The notes under the pieces were generated by a model. It had not been told where the DNA came from. It made no database searches and saw nothing but the letters and a program-made list of their open reading frames with translations. Source: Edaphobacter sp. (GTDB lineage Bacteria > Acidobacteriota > Terriglobia > Terriglobales > Acidobacteriaceae). From it: a stretch of DNA of 64,000 nucleotides. The position numbers and the translations under genes are program-made. Location of the stretch: NCBI GenBank assembly GCA_025462645.1, contig JAOAPB010000077.1, positions 62,001 through 126,000 of the forward strand, given 5' to 3'. Numbering within the stretch: the stretch's first letter is position 1; each line of letters starts with the position of its first letter. Shown here piece by piece: positions 53,321-63,209 of this stretch.

Positions 53321-53806
53321 TCAACTTTGGCTAGTGGGCGACAGGACAGTTTGGGCAAGATCGAGCCTTTGGCTTTCTACCTTATCGTACTGCTGCTGGG
53401 CGCGGCTCATGAGTTCTTCAAAGTCGTATTCGCGCAAGCGAGAGTCCAGCTTGGAGGCCTCCTGAAGAGCTTTCCAGAGGCATAGTTTGCCATGTATGCC
53501 GAGCACGAGGAGTTCCAGCGACTCGAACATCTCGAAATCTGTAGAGCCAGTGTGGCCCAGTTTTAAACGCGCGACTTTTTCAAGAAGCCACCCACCGATT
53601 TGTTTGACCGCACTGGGACCAGACCCAATCTTCTCTGCAATGGAGCGGAGTGTGCGATCGTCAGCCTGAATCTCCGGCAGCAACACACCGGCGAATTCCC
53701 GAAACCTTTGGTTGTCATGCTGATCGCGCATGGCCTCAAGGATTTGGATGGCGACTTGCGCACCGCCAAGATGGTCGTTGAGGTAGGTGTTAAGGGGTTC
53801 GGACAT
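53321..53806 (-). CDS. Conserved helical protein of unknown function (ferritin-like?)
   Basis: 161 aa, ATG preceded by a short upstream region with no clear Shine-Dalgarno. All-alpha composition, with helices such as NTYLNDHLGGAQVAIQILEAMRDQ, FAGVLLPEIQADDRTLRSIAEKI and FESLELLVLGIHGKLCLWKAL. The acidic and His positions are loosely like ferritin-like four-helix bundles, but a di-iron motif is not convincing. Similar proteins occur in acidobacteria with no known role. It is convergent with trhO. Confidence 0.65.
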   Translation of the reverse strand: MSEPLNTYLNDHLGGAQVAIQILEAMRDQHDNQRFREFAGVLLPEIQADDRTLRSIAEKIGSGPSAVKQIGGWLLEKVARLKLGHTGSTDFEMFESLELLVLGIHGKLCLWKALQEASKLDSRLREYDFEELMSRAQQQYDKVESQRLDLAQTVLSPTSQS

Positions 53807-54283
53807 GATAGATACCTAAACCGACGAAGAATGTGTGGATAGCCCATCACCTTAACAAGTGCAGCATGGCTCTCTTGTAAAGATGCCTGAGCCAGATGAT
53901 AGCACCGCCGAATCGGAGCAAACATGGAAGGGAATTGCCACAATTCGTCGCGCGAAAAACGGTGCAAGTGGCGAATGTTCGCTAACTCTGCTATTGTCAC
54001 CAATCGAAAGGAATCACGTTACGTAAAAAAACACTGAAGCCTGCATGGGAAGTGGTCCGCGAGCTAGTGTCAGACCTTCTAATTTCTTCCGGACGGCAAT
54101 CCCTCACAATGCTGATCGATGGCAAGAACCCATAGCGCCTCACCCGATCTAATTTGGAGAGTCTAAAGCTTTCGTCAGATCATCCTCGACGTACACTCGA
54201 CATTTATCAACAAGTGCAACATTCGGGAACTACACTGCCCGCGTCACCTGCGATGATGATGTGCAAGCTGAAACCTCACTCTG
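53807..54283. other. 477-bp region before hypF
   Basis: No gene is recognised. It should contain the promoters for the hyp operon (rightward) and the helical protein gene (leftward). No regulator box could be identified with confidence. Confidence 0.5.
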
Positions 54284-56620
54284 ATGGATTCGGACACAAC
54301 AATTCGGCGAGAAGCAATCGTTCGCCTGCAAATTCAGGTGAGTGGTACTGTGCAAGGCGTCGGCTTCCGTCCCTTCGTCTATAAACTAGCCCACGCGCTT
54401 GGCCTCACTGGCCACGTCTTCAACTCCACCGCCGGCGTCACGATCGAGATTGAAGGCAGCGAATCCGTCCTCAATGATTTTCTAAAAACACTCAAAACAG
54501 AACCCCCGCAACTCGCAGATGTGCAAAAGGTTACCGTCTCACGCATTGGCTTGACCGGCTCTCCTGGCTTCTCTATCCTTCATAGTCGCAAAGAGCAGGG
54601 TGCGATTGCTCTCGTTCCCGCAGATGCCGGCACTTGCGATGCCTGCTGGCAGGACTTTGGTGATCCTCTCAACCGTCGCTACGGTTACCCTTTCACCAAT
54701 TGCACCCACTGCGGCCCACGCTACACGATCATTCAAAACATCCCGTATGATCGCCCCGACACGACCATGTCTGCCTTCATGATGTGCGACAGCTGCGCGG
54801 CCGAGTACGCCGACCCCAACGACCGCCGTTTCCATGCGCAGCCCAACGCCTGCAGTCTCTGCGGTCCTTCGCTCGCGCTTCTTTCGCGTGGTGCCGCGCT
54901 TCCGCAATCCTTTACAGACACTGAAGCATTGCCCATTCTTCATCACGTCCGCGCTCTTCTTCTTGAAGGAAAAATTCTCGCCGTGAAAGGTCTCGGCGGT
55001 TTCCTGCTCGCATGTGATGCCAACAATGAAACCGCAGTCACCGAACTGCGGCGCCGCAAACACCGTCCACATAAGCCCTTTGCTCTGATGGTCCGCGATA
55101 TCGATGCCGCTCATGTCCTGTGCGAACTCTCCACTGAAGATGAAGCCGCACTCCGCCACTTACGCCGCCCCGTCGTCATTCTTCCGAAGCGTCCAGATGT
55201 CAATCTTGCGCTGAGCATTGCTCCCGGCAACAACACCCTGGGGCTTATGCTTCCCTATACCCCGCTCCATTACCTTCTCTTCAGTGATTCGTCGCAGACA
55301 GAATCCGTTTTCCCTGCGCTGGTAATGACTAGCGGCAATATCAGCGAAGAGCCTATCGTGATCTCGAACACTGGCGCAATGCTCCACCTTGGAGGCGTGG
55401 CCGATCTGTTCCTTCTGCACAACCGCGAGATCGCGACCCGCGTTGATGATTCCGTCGTTCGCACCTTCGAGGGTTGCGGACGCGTTCTCCGCCGTTCCCG
55501 CGGCTTCGCTCCGCAGACGATCCAGCTTGAGTCCGCAAATGAATCGGTCTTAGCTTTTGGCGCGGAACTGAAGAATACGTTCTGCCTCACCAAAGATGGG
55601 CATGCCATTCTTAGCCAGCATATTGGTGACCTGCAGAACTACGAGACCATGCAGTTCTTTGAGGAGACCCTCGCAAAGATGAAGCGTCTGTTCCACATCA
55701 CACCTCAGGCCGCTGCCTACGACCTGCACCCACACTATATGAGTACCCGCATGGCGCTCGCTTCGGGTATCGAGCGCAAGATCGCTGTACAGCATCACCA
55801 CGCGCATATCGCCAGTTGTATGGCGGAGAATCACTTGAGTGGCGACGTCATCGGTGTCGCGTTCGATGGTACCGGTTACGGCACCGACGGCAAGATCTGG
55901 GGTGGAGAATTTATCATCGCCAATCTTGTCGACTTCACCCGTTGTGGGCACCTTCGCTACGTTCCGCTTCCCGGCGGCGATGCCGCCGTCCGTCAGCCCT
56001 GGCGCATGGCTCTCAGCTACCTGCGAGATGCCTTCGGGCCGCAACTCCCCGATCTTGCCTGCCTTCGCGCTATTCCTCCAAAGCAACTCGACATCGTCAC
56101 CACCATGATCGCCAACCAGTTTCAGACCGTCGAAACATCCTCTTGCGGCCGACTGTTCGACGCAGTCGCCGCCCTCGTCGGCCTTTCCTCAGAAGTAACC
56201 TTCGAAGGCCAGGCCGCAATTGCCCTTGAATCTATTGCATTTCCCGGCGTCACCGCCCGCTATGAATTCACCATCCACGATGGCGATCCCATGACGATGG
56301 ACCTCCGCCCCACCGTACTTGCCATCGTCGAAGACCTCGCCTCTGGCATCGTCCCCGGGGAGATATCTGCCCGCTTTCACAACACTTTGAGCGCCGCAAT
56401 CGTTGAAACCTGCTGTCGGATGCGAGACTCCAGCGGACTGGATCGAGTCTGCCTCAGCGGAGGAAGTTTCCAAAACATGGTACTCCTGCATTCAACAGTG
56501 ATACAGTTACGCGGCCAGAACTTTCAGGTCTTCCTGCACTCCATGGTTCCGGCGAACGATGGCGGCATCTCGCTGGGGCAGGCAGTCATCGCCTGCGAGC
56601 AGATTCGATCGGGAGGATAA
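54284..56620 (+). CDS. hypF: [NiFe] hydrogenase maturation carbamoyltransferase
   Basis: 778 aa, normal length. Domains in order: acylphosphatase (VSGTVQGVGFRPFVYKLA, residues 17-34), two zinc fingers (CDACWQDF ... CTHCGPRYTI and CDSCAAEY ... CSLCGP), a YrdC-like domain (VKGLGGFLLACDA) and the Kae1-like carbamoyltransferase domain (HHHAHIASCMAENH and VAFDGTGYGTDGKIWGGEF). It turns carbamoyl phosphate into a carbamoyl-adenylate and passes it to HypE for cyanide ligand synthesis. It is first of the hyp genes and 3 nt before hypC. Confidence 0.96.
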   Translation: MDSDTTIRREAIVRLQIQVSGTVQGVGFRPFVYKLAHALGLTGHVFNSTAGVTIEIEGSESVLNDFLKTLKTEPPQLADVQKVTVSRIGLTGSPGFSILHSRKEQGAIALVPADAGTCDACWQDFGDPLNRRYGYPFTNCTHCGPRYTIIQNIPYDRPDTTMSAFMMCDSCAAEYADPNDRRFHAQPNACSLCGPSLALLSRGAALPQSFTDTEALPILHHVRALLLEGKILAVKGLGGFLLACDANNETAVTELRRRKHRPHKPFALMVRDIDAAHVLCELSTEDEAALRHLRRPVVILPKRPDVNLALSIAPGNNTLGLMLPYTPLHYLLFSDSSQTESVFPALVMTSGNISEEPIVISNTGAMLHLGGVADLFLLHNREIATRVDDSVVRTFEGCGRVLRRSRGFAPQTIQLESANESVLAFGAELKNTFCLTKDGHAILSQHIGDLQNYETMQFFEETLAKMKRLFHITPQAAAYDLHPHYMSTRMALASGIERKIAVQHHHAHIASCMAENHLSGDVIGVAFDGTGYGTDGKIWGGEFIIANLVDFTRCGHLRYVPLPGGDAAVRQPWRMALSYLRDAFGPQLPDLACLRAIPPKQLDIVTTMIANQFQTVETSSCGRLFDAVAALVGLSSEVTFEGQAAIALESIAFPGVTARYEFTIHDGDPMTMDLRPTVLAIVEDLASGIVPGEISARFHNTLSAAIVETCCRMRDSSGLDRVCLSGGSFQNMVLLHSTVIQLRGQNFQVFLHSMVPANDGGISLGQAVIACEQIRSGG

Positions 56621-56623
56621 GGC

Positions 56624-56908
56624 ATGTGTCTCGCTATCCCCGGCAAAGTCGTAGAAACCTTCGATAAGAATGGCTTGTTTATGGCCCGTGTACAGTTCGG
56701 CGGAGTCACTCGCGAAGCCTGCCTCGAGTACATCCCCGAAATCATTGTCGGCGATTACGTACTTGTGCACGTTGGCTTCGCTATCAGCCGTATCGATGAA
56801 CCAGAGGCCGAGCGCACCTATCAGGCTCTCAAGGAACTGGACCAACTCACTGAACTCGAATCTCCCGTCGTCGAAGAGGTCCAGGAACCTTTACCGGGTT
56901 TTGGCTAA
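56624..56908 (+). CDS. hypC: Hydrogenase maturation chaperone HypC
   Basis: 94 aa. It begins [11 protein letters not shown] with the essential Cys2, then the HupF/HypC core ([39 protein letters not shown]). HypC and HypD carry the Fe(CN)2CO group and deliver it to the hydrogenase large subunit. It lies 26 nt before hypD. Confidence 0.95.
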   Translation: MCLAIPGKVVETFDKNGLFMARVQFGGVTREACLEYIPEIIVGDYVLVHVGFAISRIDEPEAERTYQALKELDQLTELESPVVEEVQEPLPGFG

Positions 56909-56934
56909 CCCGCGGGTATTGGAGGCAAAGACCG

Positions 56935-58074
56935 ATGAAATACCTTGACGAATATCGCGACAGCGCCGTAGCAGCAAAGATCTTAGGTGAGATGCGTCGT
57001 ATCCAAACGCGCCCCTGGGTACTCATGGAGGTTTGCGGTGGCCAGACGCACTCCATCGTTAAGAATGGTATCGATCATCTCCTGCCGCCGGGCATCGAAC
57101 TCGTCCACGGTCCGGGTTGCCCGGTCTGTGTCACGCCGCTCGAGATGATCGACAAGGCCCACGCTATTGCGCGCTGCCAGGATGTCATCTTCTGCTCCTT
57201 CGGGGATATGCTGCGCGTTCCCGGCTCGGACGGCGATCTTTTCACCATTAAATCTCTCGGCGGGGATGTCCGCATCGTTTATTCGCCACTCGACTGCATC
57301 AAGATCGCCCGCGCCAACCCAGGCAAACAAGTCGTCTTCTTCGCCATCGGTTTTGAGACTACCGCTCCAGCCAACGCTATGCTCGCCTGGCGCGCGCGCG
57401 AAGATAAAGTGAACAACCTCTCGCTGCTCGTCTCGCACGTACTGGTTCCGCCGGCCCTTGAAGCGATCCTCAGTGCGCCGGGCAACCGCGTGAACGGCTT
57501 TCTTGGGCCCGGCCACGTCTGCGCCGTAATGGGCTACAGCGAGTATGAACCCATCAGCGCACGCTTCCATGTGCCAATCGTGATTACGGGATTCGAACCT
57601 ATCGACATCCTTCACGGCGTGCTAATGACGCTCCAGCAACTCGAGGAGGGTCGCGCCACTGTCGAAAATCAATATACCCGCATCCTCGACCGCGCCGGCA
57701 ACCTCCCCGCGCAAAACCTAATCGGCAAAGTTTTTGAAGTTGGCGACCGCAAGTGGCGCGGTATCGGTGCGATCCCGCAGAGCGGCTACCGCTTGCGCGC
57801 GGAGTTCGCGGGCTATGATGCCGAAAAGATCTTCAACGTCGGCGAGATCGCCACGCTTGAACCAACTATATGTATTAGCGGCGAGATTCTTCGCGGCATC
57901 AAGAAGCCGCATGACTGTCCCGCGTTCGGCACGCAGTGTTCGCCGCAACATCCGCTCGGCGCCACCATGGTCTCGGCGGAAGGAGCCTGCGCCGCCTACT
58001 ACGCCTACGGCCGGCATCTCAACCCGCAGGATATGAATACCCTGCACCAGATTGAGTCGCGTCCGTACCTGTAG
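56935..58074 (+). CDS. hypD: Hydrogenase maturation protein HypD
   Basis: 379 aa. Conserved segments include [42 protein letters not shown] and [13 protein letters not shown]. The cysteines for the 4Fe-4S cluster lie near the C-terminus ([46 protein letters not shown] region). HypD is the scaffold on which the Fe(CN)2CO group is assembled with HypC and HypE. Confidence 0.95.
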   Translation: MKYLDEYRDSAVAAKILGEMRRIQTRPWVLMEVCGGQTHSIVKNGIDHLLPPGIELVHGPGCPVCVTPLEMIDKAHAIARCQDVIFCSFGDMLRVPGSDGDLFTIKSLGGDVRIVYSPLDCIKIARANPGKQVVFFAIGFETTAPANAMLAWRAREDKVNNLSLLVSHVLVPPALEAILSAPGNRVNGFLGPGHVCAVMGYSEYEPISARFHVPIVITGFEPIDILHGVLMTLQQLEEGRATVENQYTRILDRAGNLPAQNLIGKVFEVGDRKWRGIGAIPQSGYRLRAEFAGYDAEKIFNVGEIATLEPTICISGEILRGIKKPHDCPAFGTQCSPQHPLGATMVSAEGACAAYYAYGRHLNPQDMNTLHQIESRPYL

Positions 58075-58105
58075 TGCTTGGGTAAGAAAGGGAGACGGTA
58101 GGTCC

Positions 58106-59212
58106 ATGGTGATCGGACAACAAGAAACAGTGAATGCGAAAAAAGAAGAAAAAGTATCGCCCGTCTTCGGCTCCTGCCCACTGTCTATCTTCGATCACAA
58201 GCAGATCGTGCTTGGCCACGGCAGCGGCGGCAAGCTTACCTCTGAACTCATTGAAAAGATCTTTCTTCCCGCCTTCAGTAATCCCATTCTCGACAAGCTC
58301 GACGACCAGGCCTTGCTCACCATTGGCGGCACGCGCCTCGCGTTCACTACCGACTCCTTCGTTGTTACGCCAATCTTCTTCCCCGGTGGCGATATCGGCC
58401 GCCTCGCCGTGCACGGCACCGTCAACGACCTCGCTATGAGCGGCGCACTGCCGCTCTATCTCTCTGCCGCCTTCATTCTTGAAGAAGGACTTCCGGTTGA
58501 CGATCTGCGCCGTGTCGTCGAATCCATGCGTACCGCTGCCGCAGATGCCGGCGTGCACTTTGTTACCGGAGATACCAAAGTTGTCAATCGTGGCAAGGGA
58601 GATCAGATTTTCATCACCACCACCGGCATCGGGGTCGTAGAGCCTAACGTCAACATCTCCGCCAGCCGTGCCCAGGCCGGTGACTGCATTCTGCTGAGTG
58701 GAACGATAGGCGATCACGGCATGGCCATCATGTCACAGCGCGAGAACATCGAGTTCGAGAGCGAAATCGCCAGCGATTGCGCCTCGCTCCACGGTCTGGT
58801 CGCCGAGATGCTCGCCACGCCCTCTGAAGCCTCGGATTTCCTTCACTGCCTACGAGATCCGACCCGGGGCGGCGTTGCCACCACGCTCAACGAGATCGCC
58901 AAAGCCAGCAGCTCCGGCATGGTCTTGCGAGAACAGTCCATTCCCGTGCGCGAGTCCGTCCGCGGCGCCTGCGAGATTCTCGGTCTTGACCCGCTCTATG
59001 TCGCCAACGAGGGCAAACTCCTCGCCATTGTGGCTCCGGAGATGGGTGAAGCCGTTCTCGTCCGTATGCGCCAGCACCCGCTCGGGCAGAACGCCGCCAT
59101 CATTGGTGAAGTCGTGGCCGCTCACCCCGGCATGGTGTTGATGAAGACAGGCGTCGGAGGTACCCGTGTGCTCGACGTCATGTTTGGCGAGCAACTGCCA
59201 CGCATCTGTTGA
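58106..59212 (+). CDS. hypE: Hydrogenase maturation dehydratase HypE
   Basis: About 368 aa from ATG 58106, with GGGAG and GGTAGG just upstream. The PurM-like fold shows IVLGHGSGGKLTSELIEK, LAVHGTVNDLAMSGALP and FLHCLRDPTRGGVATTLNEIA. The protein ends in the functional PRIC tail, whose Cys is carbamoylated by HypF and dehydrated to thiocyanate for transfer to HypD. It is last in the hyp group; about 316 nt separate it from hhyS. Confidence 0.95.
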   Translation: MVIGQQETVNAKKEEKVSPVFGSCPLSIFDHKQIVLGHGSGGKLTSELIEKIFLPAFSNPILDKLDDQALLTIGGTRLAFTTDSFVVTPIFFPGGDIGRLAVHGTVNDLAMSGALPLYLSAAFILEEGLPVDDLRRVVESMRTAAADAGVHFVTGDTKVVNRGKGDQIFITTTGIGVVEPNVNISASRAQAGDCILLSGTIGDHGMAIMSQRENIEFESEIASDCASLHGLVAEMLATPSEASDFLHCLRDPTRGGVATTLNEIAKASSSGMVLREQSIPVRESVRGACEILGLDPLYVANEGKLLAIVAPEMGEAVLVRMRQHPLGQNAAIIGEVVAAHPGMVLMKTGVGGTRVLDVMFGEQLPRIC

Positions 59213-59528
59213 GGATTTTTGCTTCCGAAGCGTTTTTAGAGAGGATCACCAAAGATTTCACACTACAAGGGAAAATAGTTTTGGGAATGCTTTGACAATA
59301 TCCAATCGTGAAGCGTAGGTTTGTGCCGCTCGAAGTTTGCCGCTCTTGCTTCGTCCAAGTATTCGTCGGGATGGATCTTTCCTGCTGCTGCGCCTCTTTT
59401 ATTGAGTTGGCATGAAAAGTTCCACGTTTTTTGTGGCTGGAAAGTCTAATCATGGGCCGTTTGTGCATTGTGTCAGATCCCTCTTTTTAGGGTGAACTCC
59501 CGCAGTTATCACCGCGAAGGAGCGTGCA
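59213..59528 (+). other. 316-bp gap before the structural hydrogenase genes
   Basis: No gene is recognised. It contains TTGACA at about 59292 but no good -10 element at the right distance, and GGAG at 59518-59521 is the ribosome site of hhyS. It probably contains the promoter of the structural operon. Confidence 0.5.
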
Positions 59529-60587
59529 ATGGCTGAAAAAATAAGCTCGATTACCAAGGCTCCCGCCGTCTCCGATGTACACATCGTCTGGATCACAGCC
59601 GGCCTCGGTTGCGATGGAGACAGCGTCTCCATTACTGCCGCCGAGCAGCCCAGTATAGAAGACGTTCTGCTGGGTGCCATTCCCGGCCTTCCAAAGGTCC
59701 ATCTGCACAATCCTGTCCTTGCCTACGAGAACGGCGATAACTTTATGAAGTTCTACTACGATGCCGAAAAGGGGCTACTCGATCCCTTCGTCCTCGTCGT
59801 CGAAGGCTCCATTCCCAACGAGAAGATCAAGGAAGAAGGATACTGGGCCGCGGTCGGTACCAATCCCGACACCGGTCAGCCCATCACCACCTGCGAGTGG
59901 ATTGATCGCCTCGCGCCTAAAGCTCTTGCCGTCATTGGTGCCGGTACCTGCGCCACGTATGGCGGCATTCACGCGATGGCGGGCAATCCCACCGGCTGCA
60001 TGGGACTTGCCGACTACCTTGGCTGGGACTGGCGCTCCAAGGCCGGCCTGCCCATCGTCAACGTCCCCGGTTGTCCCGTCCAGCCTGACAACTTTATGGA
60101 GACCGTGCTCTACCTCATCTATCAGGTCGCGGGCCTTGCTCCCATGATTCCGCTGGACAAACAACTCCGTCCCACCTGGCTCTTCGGCAAGACGGTGCAT
60201 GAAGGCTGTGACCGCGGTTCCTACTATGAGCAGGGCGACTTTGCACACAACTATGGCTCCTCTAAATGCCTCGTCAAGCTCGGCTGCTGGGGTCCCGTGG
60301 TCGACTGCAATGTCACCAAACGTGGCTGGATGCGGGGTATCGGCGGCTGTCCGAACGTCGGCGGCATCTGTATCGGATGCACGATGCCTGGCTTCCCGGA
60401 CAAGTTCATGCCTTTCATGGATGAGCCACCCGGCGGCACGTTTTCCTCCACCATCATTGGCACCTACGGGCGCATGATCCGGACCCTTCGCGGTATCACC
60501 AATACCACGCTCAACAAAGAGCCGAAGTGGCGCCATTCCCGACCGGAACTGACTACCGGTTATCACCCCGGAAAAATCCTAATGTAA
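59529..60587 (+). CDS. hhyS: Group 1h [NiFe] hydrogenase small subunit
   Basis: 352 aa, start preceded by AAGGAG. No Tat signal, which fits group 1h enzymes (not exported alone). Iron-sulfur ligand regions: GLGCDGDSVS (Cys28, Asp29, Asp31), GAGTCATYGG, VPGCPVQPDN, and a C-terminal cluster region with HEGCDRG, KCLVKLGCWGP, VDCNVTKRG, GGCPNVGGICIGCTMPG. An aspartate stands where other hydrogenases have a cysteine, as known for the actinobacterial-type enzyme, whose proximal cluster has three Cys and one Asp. These enzymes oxidise H2 at very low, atmospheric concentrations. It lies 15 nt before hhyL. Confidence 0.95.
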   Translation: MAEKISSITKAPAVSDVHIVWITAGLGCDGDSVSITAAEQPSIEDVLLGAIPGLPKVHLHNPVLAYENGDNFMKFYYDAEKGLLDPFVLVVEGSIPNEKIKEEGYWAAVGTNPDTGQPITTCEWIDRLAPKALAVIGAGTCATYGGIHAMAGNPTGCMGLADYLGWDWRSKAGLPIVNVPGCPVQPDNFMETVLYLIYQVAGLAPMIPLDKQLRPTWLFGKTVHEGCDRGSYYEQGDFAHNYGSSKCLVKLGCWGPVVDCNVTKRGWMRGIGGCPNVGGICIGCTMPGFPDKFMPFMDEPPGGTFSSTIIGTYGRMIRTLRGITNTTLNKEPKWRHSRPELTTGYHPGKILM

Positions 60588-60602
60588 CGCAAGGACAAAT
60601 CC

Positions 60603-62405
60603 ATGGCGACGATTCCCGAGACTCTTACCCACGAAGCGCAGAAGAAACGCAACCTTGTCGAGATGAATTGGGATCCGATAACCCGCATCGTGGGAAGCCT
60701 CGGTATCTTCACCAAGATCGACTTTGAAAACCGTGAAGTCGCCGAGTGTTACAGCACCTCGTCCATCTTCCGCGGCTACTCCGTCTTCATGAAGGGGAAA
60801 GACCCGCGTGATGCCCACTTCATCACCAGCCGTATCTGTGGCATTTGCGGAGACAATCACGCCACCTGCGCTGTCTACGCGCAGAATATGGCCTTTGGTG
60901 TTCGTCCGCCCGCGTTGGCCGAGTGGATCATCAACCTCGGTGAAGCGGCCGAATACATGTTCGACCACAACATCTTTCAGGACAATCTCGTCGGAGTCGA
61001 CTTCTGCGAGCAGATGGTGAAGGAGACCAATCCCGGCGTCTGGGACAAAGCTCATTCCACACCCTGCCCCAATGCCGACAAACATGGCTACCGAACTATC
61101 GCCGACATTATGATGGCCCTCAATCCTTTTACCGGCACCTTCTATCGCGAGACGCTCGCCATGAGCCGCCTCACACGGGAGATGTTCTGCCTTATGGAAG
61201 GACGCCACGTTCATCCGTCCACACTTTATCCCGGCGGCGTCGGCACCGTGGCCACTATCCAGCTTTTCACGGATTATCTCGTCCGTCTGATGAAGTATGT
61301 CGAGTTTATGAAGAAGGTCGTGCCGCTGCATGATGACCTATTCGACTTCTTCTACGAAGCTCTTCCCGGTTACGAGAAGGTTGGCCTCCGGCGAACATTG
61401 CTTGCCTGCTGGGGCTCGTACAATGATCCCGACTACTGTGACTACCAGTACAAGAACATGGGCGAGTGGGGCAAGAAGATGTTTGTCACTCCCGGCATCG
61501 TCGTGGACGGCAAGCTCGTTACGAACAATCTTGTCGATATCAACCGCAACATTCGCATCCTGCTCGGCAGTTCCTATTACGAGGATTGGCAGAACAAAGA
61601 GACCTTCGTCAAGAAGGACCCGCTGGGCAATCCGATCGATCAGAATCATCCCTGGAACCAGACGACCACGCCGCGCCCACAGAAGCGCGATTTCAACGGC
61701 AACTATACCTGGGTAATGTCGCCACGCTGGTATGACGAACGCACCGGCGATCATCTCGCCATGGACACCGGTGGCGGTCCCATTGCGCGCCTTTGGTCTA
61801 CCGCGCTGTCTGGCATAGTGGATATCGGCTACGTAAAGGCGACCGGCCACAGCGTTCAGATCAACCTGCCCAAGACCGCCCTTCTTCCCGAGGTCGAATT
61901 CGAATGGAAGATCCCGGAGTGGAGCAACACCATCGAACGTGATCGCGCCCGCACCTACTTCCAGGCCTACGCCGCTGCCACCGCTCTGTACTTCGTTGAG
62001 AAAGCTCTCGCCGAACTACACGCCGGTCGCACCGCCACCTGGTCTGAGTTCAAAGTACCCGACGAAGCTATCGGCTGTGGCTTCCATGAGGCCGTTCGCG
62101 GCGTGCTTTCGCACCACGTCGTCATCCGCGGCGGCAAGATCGCCAACTATCACCCCTATCCACCCACACCCTGGAATGCGAACCCACGTGACATCTACGG
62201 CACACCCGGTCCCTATGAAGATGCGGTGCAGAATACACCTATCTTCGAGGAGAACGGTCCTGACAAGTTCAAGGGTATCGACATCATGCGTACTGTTCGC
62301 AGCTTTGACCCCTGCTTGCCCTGCGGCGTTCACATGTATGTCGGTAATGGTCGCACGATCGAGGTCAAACACTCGCCGATGTTTGGCGCAACAGGGCATG
62401 AATAA
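60603..62405 (+). CDS. hhyL: Group 1h [NiFe] hydrogenase large subunit
   Basis: 600 aa. The L1 nickel-ligand motif is SRICGICGDNHATC (Cys79 and Cys82) and the L2 motif is DPCLPCGVH (Cys571, Cys574, His577). After His577 a 23-residue tail remains, which a maturation protease must remove; the protease gene is not in the window. It carries the NiFe active site and takes electrons from H2. The stop overlaps the NifU-like start by 1 nt (TAATG). Length and sequence fit the high-affinity group rather than membrane-bound uptake enzymes. Confidence 0.95.
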   Translation: MATIPETLTHEAQKKRNLVEMNWDPITRIVGSLGIFTKIDFENREVAECYSTSSIFRGYSVFMKGKDPRDAHFITSRICGICGDNHATCAVYAQNMAFGVRPPALAEWIINLGEAAEYMFDHNIFQDNLVGVDFCEQMVKETNPGVWDKAHSTPCPNADKHGYRTIADIMMALNPFTGTFYRETLAMSRLTREMFCLMEGRHVHPSTLYPGGVGTVATIQLFTDYLVRLMKYVEFMKKVVPLHDDLFDFFYEALPGYEKVGLRRTLLACWGSYNDPDYCDYQYKNMGEWGKKMFVTPGIVVDGKLVTNNLVDINRNIRILLGSSYYEDWQNKETFVKKDPLGNPIDQNHPWNQTTTPRPQKRDFNGNYTWVMSPRWYDERTGDHLAMDTGGGPIARLWSTALSGIVDIGYVKATGHSVQINLPKTALLPEVEFEWKIPEWSNTIERDRARTYFQAYAAATALYFVEKALAELHAGRTATWSEFKVPDEAIGCGFHEAVRGVLSHHVVIRGGKIANYHPYPPTPWNANPRDIYGTPGPYEDAVQNTPIFEENGPDKFKGIDIMRTVRSFDPCLPCGVHMYVGNGRTIEVKHSPMFGATGHE

Positions 62406-62995
62406 TGGCCGCCGCAGTCGTCGAAAGAATCACCGAAGTCCCGCTCAGGTCGTCCGGACCACCTGAACCGCGAAAGCCCAGCGAGTTCAAAGCTCAGACA
62501 GATCGCGTTGAGAAACTCGCCGCTCGTTTAGAGCGAGCGAACGATCCCGAGACCCGGGCCACTGCGCTCGAACTCGTCCAGTCAGTTATTGAACTGCACG
62601 GTGCCGCTCTACAAGCCCTTATTGATCGCTGCATCGCTACGCCGGAGGGCGAACGTATCCTGAACGAAGCTCTACAGGATGATCTCGTCTCCAGTATGTT
62701 CCTCCTGCACAACCTGCACCCGGACGATCTCGAGATCCGCGTCCTCCGCGGCATCGAGTCGGTGCGCCCATATCTGCAATCGCATGGCGGGGACTGCGAA
62801 CTTGCCGGCGTCGACAACGGTATTGTTCGCCTGCGACTTCATGGAAGCTGCGGGAGTTGCCCATCTTCTTCGCTCACACTGAAGAACGCCGTCGAAGATG
62901 CGCTCTTCCAAGTTGCGCCGGACATTAAGGAGATCATCGCCGAGAATGCGGCAGCAGAACATACTGCTTCCCCAAACCTCGTGACGATCAAATAA
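62405..62995 (+). CDS. NifU C-terminal-domain protein linked to the hydrogenase
   Basis: 196 aa. The C-terminal half is a NifU-like iron-sulfur scaffold (VRPYLQSHGGDCELAGVD ... LHGSCGSCPSSSLTLKNAVE, CxxC at about residues 152-155). The N-terminal half is helical and specific to this context (VEKLAARLERANDPETRATAL). It overlaps hhyL by one base, so it is translationally coupled. In comparable operons such genes are thought to help supply or repair hydrogenase iron-sulfur clusters or serve as electron carriers; this is inference. Confidence 0.88.
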   Translation: MAAAVVERITEVPLRSSGPPEPRKPSEFKAQTDRVEKLAARLERANDPETRATALELVQSVIELHGAALQALIDRCIATPEGERILNEALQDDLVSSMFLLHNLHPDDLEIRVLRGIESVRPYLQSHGGDCELAGVDNGIVRLRLHGSCGSCPSSSLTLKNAVEDALFQVAPDIKEIIAENAAAEHTASPNLVTIK

Positions 62996-63008
62996 GGGGG
63001 AGAGACCT

Positions 63009-63188
63009 ATGGCACACGATGACGTAAAACCGGATAAACCCTCGCACACTGTTGGCACACCCAAAGGCGAAAATCGTGCCGAGCCTCTGAAGGACCGGAT
63101 GACGCGGAAGGCAGACGATGCCACGGGTATCAACGTTTCAGATCGTAAACCGATCAATTCCAAGATGCCGAATCTTCCTCCAGCGTAG
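63009..63188 (+). CDS. Small hydrophilic protein in the hydrogenase operon
   Basis: 59 aa, ATG at 63009 preceded by AGGGGGAGAG, a strong ribosome site. The sequence begins MAHDDVKPDKPSHTVGTPKG and is highly charged with many prolines and no cysteine or hydrophobic stretch, so it is probably disordered. It lies 13 nt after the NifU-like gene and 21 nt before DUF5947, in a tight operon. No family is recognised. It could be an adaptor or maturation helper of the hydrogenase, but nothing in the sequence fixes a role. Confidence 0.7.
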   Translation: MAHDDVKPDKPSHTVGTPKGENRAEPLKDRMTRKADDATGINVSDRKPINSKMPNLPPA

Positions 63189-63209
63189 GTAGCAAAGTAA
63201 GGGAGAGCC

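Noticed and set aside
59407-59423. A possible sigma-54 promoter before hhyS
   Set aside because: TTGGCATG fits the -24 element, but the GC of the -12 element is missing at the right spacing.
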